A stretch of 6,423 nucleotides of DNA from Verrucomicrobiales bacterium. Its GTDB lineage: Bacteria; Verrucomicrobiota; Verrucomicrobiia; Limisphaerales; UBA1100. A model generated the notes under the pieces. The model had not been told where the DNA came from. It ran no database searches and worked only from the letters and a program-made list of their open reading frames with translations. Positions 1 through 6,423 of the stretch are shown here, one piece after another. Numbering within the stretch: position 1 is the stretch's first letter; each line of letters starts with the position of its first letter. Where the stretch lies: positions 1 to 6,423 of the forward strand of contig WTHG01000429.1 in NCBI GenBank assembly GCA_011523245.1, read 5' to 3'. The translations under genes were made by a program, and so were the position numbers.

Positions 1-104
1 CTGAAGATTCCCCGCACCTTCAACGCAAACAGGCGTTCGCCTTCGTGGTCAGCGGCCGATGCCAACGAAGTAAGCGTGAAGATTATGGCCGTGATCAGTC
101 GCAT
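1..104 (-). CDS. Probable PSD1-type secreted cytochrome c/DUF1549 protein, N-terminal fragment
   Basis: Only the first 34 codons lie in the window; the gene continues off the left edge. It starts with ATG at 104-102, one base after the stop codon of the GntR gene, so the two are almost certainly co-transcribed and probably translationally coupled. Residues 1-17 form a Sec-type signal peptide (MRLITAIIFTLTSLASA, then ADHEG). The following GERLFALKVRGIF lines up with ADVLFARKIQPLF in the complete PSD1 protein of this window, sharing LFA, K and F at matching positions. In that family this stretch comes just before the heme-binding CxxCH motif, which here would fall outside the window. A Shine-Dalgarno-like AGGAG lies 13 bases upstream. 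The secreted nature is well supported. The PSD1 assignment rests on one short stretch, and another planctomycete-type cytochrome c protein is possible. Confidence 0.6.
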   Translation of the reverse strand, partial: MRLITAIIFTLTSLASAADHEGERLFALKVRGIF

Positions 105-105
105 A

Positions 106-714
106 TCAGATAATATTCTCCTGCAGTGCCTTTTGAGCCGCCTCAAAATCGCGATGTTTGATCGCGCTCACAATGGCTTTGTGTTCGGCGATGATTTCAT
201 CAAACCGATCAATGCGGGAGTAATCCATCAGCAACCGGGAAGTGATGCTCTGCCAGATTACCTCCAACTCACCGGAAGCCCTTCGCACCAATAATCGATG
301 CAGGGCCAGATCATAATCCGCAATGGCTCTAATATCTTCACGCTCACAGGCGCGGGTCAGTTCGGCAAGGATGCCTTCAAGCTGTTCGTCATCTGCCTCG
401 TTCAGTTGATCAAGGCATCGCTTCAGGCAATAGGTTTCCATTTCGCGCCGCATGGTTTGCAGCATTTGACGCTCCGATTCGACCGGCGGGGTGTTGATGC
501 GCACTCCCTTGTTCGGGCGGTACACCAGCACGCCTTCCCGTGAAAGTTGCAGAAGCGCATCACGAATCGGCCCACGACTCACCCCAAAGCGTTCGGCTAA
601 TGCCTGTTCACGCACGGGCACCTCATTACTCCACACGCCGCATAATACTTCCGAGCGCAGCGTATCAACAATTTGCTCGCGTAACGAACGAACCTGTTGT
701 TCCACAATCGGCAC
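106..714 (-). CDS. GntR-family transcriptional regulator, FadR/FCD subfamily
   Basis: This is a 202-residue cytoplasmic DNA-binding regulator. Residues about 8-75 form the winged helix-turn-helix of the GntR family: QALAERFGVSRGPIRDALLQ at 37-56 is the classic helix-turn-helix, and GVLVYRPNKGVRI at 61-73 is the wing. Residues about 82-202 match the all-helical FCD ligand-binding domain. D135 and H139 (DYDLALH) and H178 (AEHKAIVSAIKHRD) sit where FCD proteins hold a metal. The final His usually found in the last helix appears replaced by N200 (LQENII, then stop), and the protein ends a little early for the family. The first possible start is GTG at 714, directly after an in-frame TGA. A second GTG at 705 has a better-placed GGGTGAG about 8 bases upstream and may be the true start. 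FCD regulators usually respond to small organic or sugar acids; the ligand here is unknown. A palindrome upstream suggests autoregulation. Confidence 0.93.
   Translation of the reverse strand: MPIVEQQVRSLREQIVDTLRSEVLCGVWSNEVPVREQALAERFGVSRGPIRDALLQLSREGVLVYRPNKGVRINTPPVESERQMLQTMRREMETYCLKRCLDQLNEADDEQLEGILAELTRACEREDIRAIADYDLALHRLLVRRASGELEVIWQSITSRLLMDYSRIDRFDEIIAEHKAIVSAIKHRDFEAAQKALQENII
118..122 (-). promoter_or_regulatory. Ribosome binding site for the left-edge secreted protein
   Basis: The minus strand reads AGGAG at 122-118, followed by a 13-base spacer before ATG at 104. The site lies inside the last codons of the GntR gene (Gln-Glu, CAG GAG). The spacing is somewhat long, but this is the clearest purine-rich site near any start in the window, and it supports the ATG at 104. 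Confidence 0.45.
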
Positions 715-750
715 TCACCCAATCTCACAACCCAAATGGACACCGTCAAG

Positions 751-775
751 TTGATTGTTAACAATTCACAATCAA
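751..775. promoter_or_regulatory. Probable GntR operator palindrome upstream of the regulator gene
   Basis: A perfect 12-bp palindrome ATTGTTAACAAT occupies 754-765. It lies within a longer inverted repeat whose arms are TTGATTGT (751-758) and ACAATCAA (768-775). A third ACAAT half-site follows at 768-772, so half-sites are arranged ATTGT-TA-ACAAT-TC-ACAAT. FadR/FCD-type GntR proteins typically bind short palindromes with GT and AC half-sites around a 0-3 base centre, which this fits. It lies 37-61 bases upstream of the GTG at 714. A weak minus-strand promoter, TTGACG (749-744) with 17 bases to GAGATT (726-721), would be overlapped or abutted by a bound repressor. That this regulator binds here is inferred from proximity and symmetry. 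Confidence 0.6.
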
Positions 776-1003
776 AACCTTCCCCCTTCCTTGCCCTCAA
801 TCTATTTCAACACTTTCAACTGCAAATCCTTGAATGCATAATCATACCGTAGTCGTGGAGTTGCAGCCGAATCATGCGGCTCTTCACCCTCCAAACCCCG
901 TCATTAGCGTCGGCGTGGTCTCCCTGCTCGTGGGCTTCTGGGCGTCGAAGGTCGCCACAAATGCCATTCTTACACGTTGCCAATTCGACGGGCGTGGAGC
1001 GGT
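776..1003. other. Intergenic stretch between the DUF1501 gene and the GntR operator
   Basis: Nothing on the minus strand here looks like a gene. It contains a short direct repeat TTTCAAC at 805-811 and 814-820, and two weak inverted repeats (AGCCG/CGGCT at 865-881, CGTCGAA/TTCGACG at 943-990). Neither is followed by a T-run, so no convincing terminator for the upstream PSD1-DUF1501 operon is visible. One short plus-strand open frame lies within and is listed separately. Confidence 0.5.
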
Positions 1004-1007
1004 TTAA
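834..1007 (+). CDS. Possible small ORF with one hydrophobic segment, doubtful
   Basis: A 57-codon open frame runs from ATG at 834 to TAA at 1005-1007, converging on the DUF1501 gene and overlapping its last 4 bases. The product has a hydrophilic His-rich N-terminus (MHNHTVVVELQPNHAALHPP), a hydrophobic stretch of about 14 residues near positions 23-36 (VISVGVVSLLVGFW), and a polar tail. The hydrophobic part is short for a membrane helix. There is no clear ribosome binding site upstream, no recognised family, and the length is well within chance at this G+C. It is listed because it is the only open frame of note in the gap. Confidence 0.13.
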   Translation: MHNHTVVVELQPNHAALHPPNPVISVGVVSLLVGFWASKVATNAILTRCQFDGRGAV

Positions 1008-2389
1008 GCAACCAATTCTTTGATCAGCTCACCGCCGGTTTGGCTGAGTTGCTTGAAGCGGCCGCCGTGGAAGTAGGTGAGCTTGTTATCGTCCAGACCG
1101 AGCAGACGCAGGAGAGTGATGTGGAAGTCGCGGATGGGGTGGGCGACCTCCGAAGCGGTGTCGCCAATCTCGTCTGTGGCGCCGATGATGTGTCCCTTCT
1201 TCACGCCGCCGCCAGCAAGGAAAATAGGCATGGCGTTTTTGTTATGATCACGGCCCAGCCGTTCGCCGCCACCGCGCTTGCCGTTGTCCGGCGTGCGACC
1301 GAATTCGCCGCACCAGACGACAAGCGTATCGTCGAGCATGCCGCGTTGCTTTAGATCTTTTAACAGGGCCGCGATAGGTTGATCGACCGAGCGGATGCGT
1401 TCGCTGTGAGATTTGCCCAGATAATCGTGTGAATCCCAACCGGCCGTGTAGGCCTGGACAAAACGCACACCGCGCTCGAGCAACCGCCGCGCCAGCAGCA
1501 GACGTCGGCCGAATTCCTTGGTGCGATCTTCGTTGAGCCCGTACGCCTCGCGGGTGGTTTCCTTTTCCTGCCCGAGATCAAGAATGCCGGGCACCTTCAT
1601 CTGCATGCGGTAAGCCAACTCATAGCTGTCCATGCGCGCGGACAATTCCGTATGGCCCGGACGCCTGGCGGCGTGGGATTGGTTGAGTTGCGCGAGCAGA
1701 TCGAGGTTGCTGCGCTGTTGCCCGCGCGTGACGCCCTTGGGTGGATGCAGATCGAGAATGGGCGAGCCCTTCGCACGCAAGGTGGTGCCCTGATAATGAG
1801 GTGGCAAATAGCCGTTGGACCAATTGGCCGCGCCGCCCTGCGGATAGGCCACCTCGGGCAACACCACGAAGCCCGGCAAATCCTGATTCTCTGAGCCCAG
1901 CCCATACGTCACCCACGAGCCAATCGCCGGATCGCCGCCGAAACGGTTGCCGGTGTTCATGTGATAGTTGGCCGTGGGATGATTGATCGATTCGGCCTGA
2001 CACCCGCGGTACACGCACAACTCATCGGCCACATCCGCGAGGTGCTCCCAGTGCTCGCAAAGATCGATGCCGCTTTGTCCGGCTTGGCGAAAATTGAACG
2101 GGCTTTGCACGTAATAGCGTTCGCCCGAGCCCATCGCCGAGAGAAATTTGCTCTGTCGCTTAAACTTCTGCAGATGCAATTCGCGCAGCTTCGGCTTGGG
2201 ATCGAAGGTATCGATATGGCTCGGCCCGCCGGCCATGTAGAGAAAAATGCACCGCTTTGCCTTGGCCTGCGGAAAGTGCGCCACCTTCGGCGCCAACGGT
2301 CCCTTCGTCTCCTCCGCCCGCAACATCGAGTGAAACGCCAGCGCACCCAGCCCGCCGTTAACTCCGTAAATAAATTCGCGTCGATTCAT
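1004..2389 (-). CDS. DUF1501 family protein, Tat-exported, sulfatase/phosphatase-like fold
   Basis: This complete 461-residue protein belongs to the DUF1501 family, which is related to the alkaline phosphatase/sulfatase superfamily. The reaction and substrate are not established. A twin-arginine signal is at the very N-terminus (NRREF at 2-6, hydrophobic stretch to about residue 22), so it should be exported folded to the periplasm. Family landmarks appear in order: GGPSHIDTFDPKP at 54-66, GWDSHD at 317-322, GEFGRTP at 361-367 and GRDHNK at 379-384. The Asp and His residues of these blocks are likely metal ligands by analogy with the superfamily. ATG at 2389 lies only 3 bases after the PSD1 stop, with no clear Shine-Dalgarno, so translation is probably coupled to PSD1. 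It is full length for the family. It differs clearly from the second DUF1501 protein on the plus strand, including the WDSHD/WDIHG block and the length before the Tat motif. Confidence 0.93.
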   Translation of the reverse strand: MNRREFIYGVNGGLGALAFHSMLRAEETKGPLAPKVAHFPQAKAKRCIFLYMAGGPSHIDTFDPKPKLRELHLQKFKRQSKFLSAMGSGERYYVQSPFNFRQAGQSGIDLCEHWEHLADVADELCVYRGCQAESINHPTANYHMNTGNRFGGDPAIGSWVTYGLGSENQDLPGFVVLPEVAYPQGGAANWSNGYLPPHYQGTTLRAKGSPILDLHPPKGVTRGQQRSNLDLLAQLNQSHAARRPGHTELSARMDSYELAYRMQMKVPGILDLGQEKETTREAYGLNEDRTKEFGRRLLLARRLLERGVRFVQAYTAGWDSHDYLGKSHSERIRSVDQPIAALLKDLKQRGMLDDTLVVWCGEFGRTPDNGKRGGGERLGRDHNKNAMPIFLAGGGVKKGHIIGATDEIGDTASEVAHPIRDFHITLLRLLGLDDNKLTYFHGGRFKQLSQTGGELIKELVA

Positions 2390-2392
2390 GGA

Positions 2393-5017
<2,625 letters not shown>

Positions 5018-5031
5018 GTGCAATGGGGGAG

Positions 5032-5058
5032 CCTATAGCACCAAGCGTGTATTATCAA
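5032..5058 (-). promoter_or_regulatory. Candidate promoter for the PSD1-DUF1501 operon
   Basis: Two overlapping readings are possible on the minus strand. One is TTGATA (5058-5053) with a short 15-base spacer to TATAGG (5037-5032). The other uses GATAAT (5056-5051) as the -10 box, which matches 5 of 6 consensus bases but has only a poor -35 (GTGTAA) 17 bases upstream. The second would give a leader of roughly 25-30 bases before ATG 5017. Neither is strong, and sigma factor preferences in this lineage may differ. Confidence 0.3.
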
Positions 5059-5082
5059 TCATCCAAGACCTTGTTACACGCT
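5044..5082. repeat. Inverted repeat in the divergent promoter region, possible operator
   Basis: The arms AGCGTGTA (5044-5051) and TACACGCT (5075-5082) are perfect reverse complements. Allowing one bulged A, pairing extends to CCA-AGCGTGTA and TACACGCT-GG. The spacer is 23 bases and the arm centres are 31 bp apart, close to three helical turns, so both half-sites face the same side of the DNA. The repeat lies between two divergent genes and touches the -35 box of the plus-strand promoter. A shared operator is the simplest reading. Its sequence does not resemble the palindrome upstream of the GntR gene, so a different regulator is implied. Confidence 0.45.
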
Positions 5083-5109
5083 GGACAGCCCTGTGCGCGG
5101 GAGTATCAT
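5082..5109 (+). promoter_or_regulatory. Sigma70-like promoter for the plus-strand DUF1501 gene
   Basis: TGGACA at 5082-5087 and TATCAT at 5104-5109 each match 5 of 6 consensus bases and are separated by 16 bases. Transcription would begin near 5116, leaving a leader of only about 8 bases before ATG 5124. That agrees with the absence of a Shine-Dalgarno site there. The -35 box abuts the right arm of the inverted repeat. Confidence 0.45.
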
Positions 5110-5123
5110 TTGAGCACCAAGTT

Positions 5124-6423
5124 ATGTTTGATTTTTTGGGCGAACAGGAGGCGTCGATTTGTGGCGGGAGCCACTTGAAACGGCGGGAGTTTCTGCAGGT
5201 CGGGGCGCTGGGCGCCGTGGGCTTGTCGCTGCCGCAAGTGCTGGCGGCCAAGGAGGCCGGGGCCGTGCGGGCGGGCCATGAGGACAAGGCCTGCATTATG
5301 ATCTTTAATCTCGGCGCCCCCAGCCACGTGGATTTGTGGGATATGAAACCGGAGGCAGCCGCTGAGTACCGCGGACCTTTCAAGCCGATCCGGACCAAGT
5401 CCGAAGACATCGAGGTTTCCGAGATTCTACCGCAACACGCGAAGGTAGCGGATAAATTTTCGCTGGTGCGCTCGGTGCATCACGGTGGCGCGGCGGTGCA
5501 CGATGCGGGCTGGCAGATCATGCAAACCGGCCGGCGCTTCTCGGGCGGAGTGCAAACGCCCCATGCGGGCGCAGTGGCGAGTCATCTGCTCGGACGCAAG
5601 AGCGATCTGCCCCCGTTCGTGGTGTTGCCTGAATTGATGGGTCGCGGCGGCGGCAATCTGCCCAACGGTCAGGCGGGCGGTTTTCTCGGCAAGGCACATG
5701 ATCCATTTGCTCTCAATGCCGATCCTTCCAAGAAGGATTTCAAAGTGCCAGACTTGTTGCCGCCGGACCAAATCGGGGCGGCGCGATTGGAGCGCCGGCG
5801 TAGCATGCGCGATATCGTCGATGGCGCGGTGAAGAGTTTTGAGGCCAGTGAAGATGCACGCCTGCTCAACGACACGTTTCACTCGGCCTTCCGAATGATG
5901 ACTAGCGAACAGGCGCGCGCAGCATTTGATCTTTCGAAAGAAAAGCAATCGGTGCGCGAGCGTTACGGTATGAACCGCTTCGGCCAATGCTGCCTGCTGG
6001 CGCGGCGCTTGGTGGAGAATGGCGTTCGTTTCGTGACGCTGAACAGTTTCCTCACGGTTTTCAGTCAGTTGTCATGGGACATCCATGGGTCGAAGCCGTT
6101 CATGTCCATAAAGCAAATGGCGGAGATCATCGCCCCGATGTACGATCAGGGCTACAGCGCATTGATCGAGGATTTACACGAGCGTGGCTTGCTGGACAAC
6201 ACGCTAGTGACCACGCTGGCGGAGTTTGGGCGGACCCCCAAGATGAACCCGGCCGGCGGTCGCGATCACTGGCCGCAATGTTTCACGTGCAGCTTTGCCG
6301 GCGGCGGCGTGAAGGGCGGCCGCGTGGTGGGTAAGAGCGATGCGATGGGCGGTTTTCCGACTGAACGCACGGTGAGCCCCGGTGATGTGGTGGCGACGAT
6401 CTTCCACAGCCTGGGTTTGAACC
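5124..6423 (+). CDS. DUF1501 family protein, Tat-exported, C-terminus cut by window edge
   Basis: The frame is open from ATG 5124 to the right edge, 433 codons without a stop. Residues 1-18 (MFDFLGEQEASICGGSHL) are the N-terminal leader typical of the longer planctomycete DUF1501 type. They are followed by a twin-arginine signal (LKRREFLQVG at 18-27, hydrophobic to about 42), which together fix the start. Family blocks in order are GAPSHVDLWDMKP at 64-76, TLNSFLTVFSQLSWDIHG at 305-322, EFGRTPKMNPAGGRDHWP at 367-384 and FAGGGVKGGRVVGKSD at 391-406. The conserved Asp and His residues are likely metal ligands by analogy with the alkaline phosphatase superfamily. Only a few tens of residues should be missing. 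It belongs to a different DUF1501 subgroup from the minus-strand copy. It is transcribed away from the PSD1-DUF1501 operon and may have its own PSD1 partner beyond the edge. Function is unproven. Confidence 0.93.
   Translation, partial: MFDFLGEQEASICGGSHLKRREFLQVGALGAVGLSLPQVLAAKEAGAVRAGHEDKACIMIFNLGAPSHVDLWDMKPEAAAEYRGPFKPIRTKSEDIEVSEILPQHAKVADKFSLVRSVHHGGAAVHDAGWQIMQTGRRFSGGVQTPHAGAVASHLLGRKSDLPPFVVLPELMGRGGGNLPNGQAGGFLGKAHDPFALNADPSKKDFKVPDLLPPDQIGAARLERRRSMRDIVDGAVKSFEASEDARLLNDTFHSAFRMMTSEQARAAFDLSKEKQSVRERYGMNRFGQCCLLARRLVENGVRFVTLNSFLTVFSQLSWDIHGSKPFMSIKQMAEIIAPMYDQGYSALIEDLHERGLLDNTLVTTLAEFGRTPKMNPAGGRDHWPQCFTCSFAGGGVKGGRVVGKSDAMGGFPTERTVSPGDVVATIFHSLGLN

Noticed and set aside
371..382. 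Possibility that the second CxxCH in the PSD1 protein (residues 371-375) marks a second full cytochrome domain
   Set aside because: The positions given are protein residues. The motif continues as DHKFDPI, the usual form inside DUF1549, and no separate cytochrome c fold with a distal Met segment surrounds it.
597..800. 67-codon minus-strand open frame over the regulator start and operator
   Set aside because: It overlaps the helix-turn-helix coding region of the GntR gene in another frame and covers the palindrome; the Cys/Arg-rich product looks like an out-of-frame reading.
865..881. Hairpin AGCCG/CGGCT as a terminator for the PSD1-DUF1501 operon
   Set aside because: The stem is only 5 bp, it lies more than 120 bases past the stop codon, and no T-run follows on the minus strand.
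943..990. Inverted repeat CGTCGAA/TTCGACG downstream of the DUF1501 stop
   Set aside because: Seven-base arms separated by 34 bases with no T-run are easily expected by chance; not a convincing terminator or operator.
5033..5410. 125-codon minus-strand open frame ending just upstream of the PSD1 start
   Set aside because: It covers the divergent promoter region and the well-supported Tat leader of the plus-strand gene, and has no recognisable domain.
5427..5987. 186-codon minus-strand open frame opposite the plus-strand DUF1501 gene
   Set aside because: The plus-strand frame is continuously open and carries DUF1501 motifs through this region; the antisense product resembles nothing known.

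Overview
The window looks like chromosomal DNA from the Planctomycetota-Verrucomicrobiota (PVC) group, at moderately high G+C. The main reason is the gene content. It holds a complete 'PSD1' planctomycete-type cytochrome c protein (cytochrome c + DUF1549 + DUF1553), two different Tat-exported DUF1501 proteins (alkaline-phosphatase/sulfatase-like fold), and the first codons of a probable second PSD1 protein. These families are expanded in PVC bacteria and usually occur as adjacent PSD1-DUF1501 pairs. Their biochemical role is not firmly established; links to breakdown of complex or sulfated glycans have been suggested. Genus cannot be told from this sequence.

Layout from right to left on the minus strand: a PSD1 gene (5017 to 2393) is followed 3 bases later by a DUF1501 gene (2389 to 1004), forming a tight two-gene operon. 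A 289-base gap follows. Then comes a GntR/FCD-type regulator (714 to 106), and one base after its stop codon a secreted protein starts (104, running off the left edge) whose first 34 residues resemble the PSD1 N-terminus. On the plus strand, a second DUF1501 gene starts at 5124 and runs off the right edge. It is read divergently from the PSD1 operon across a gap of about 106 bases.

Regulatory DNA: the gap in front of the regulator holds a perfect 12-bp palindrome (754-765) nested in a longer inverted repeat (751-775). Its GT-TA-AC core fits the operators of FadR/FCD-type GntR proteins, so autoregulation and control of the left-edge gene are likely. The divergent gap at 5018-5123 holds an 8+8-bp inverted repeat whose half-sites are 31 bp apart, overlapping a good sigma70-like promoter for the plus-strand gene and weaker promoter matches for the PSD1 operon.

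Working picture (inference): the PSD1 proteins leave by Sec and receive heme in the periplasm, while the DUF1501 proteins fold with metal in the cytoplasm and leave by Tat. The two would act together in the periplasm, in at least two transcription units, one of them apparently ligand-controlled through the GntR protein. No RNA gene, mobile element, CRISPR array or convincing terminator was seen.
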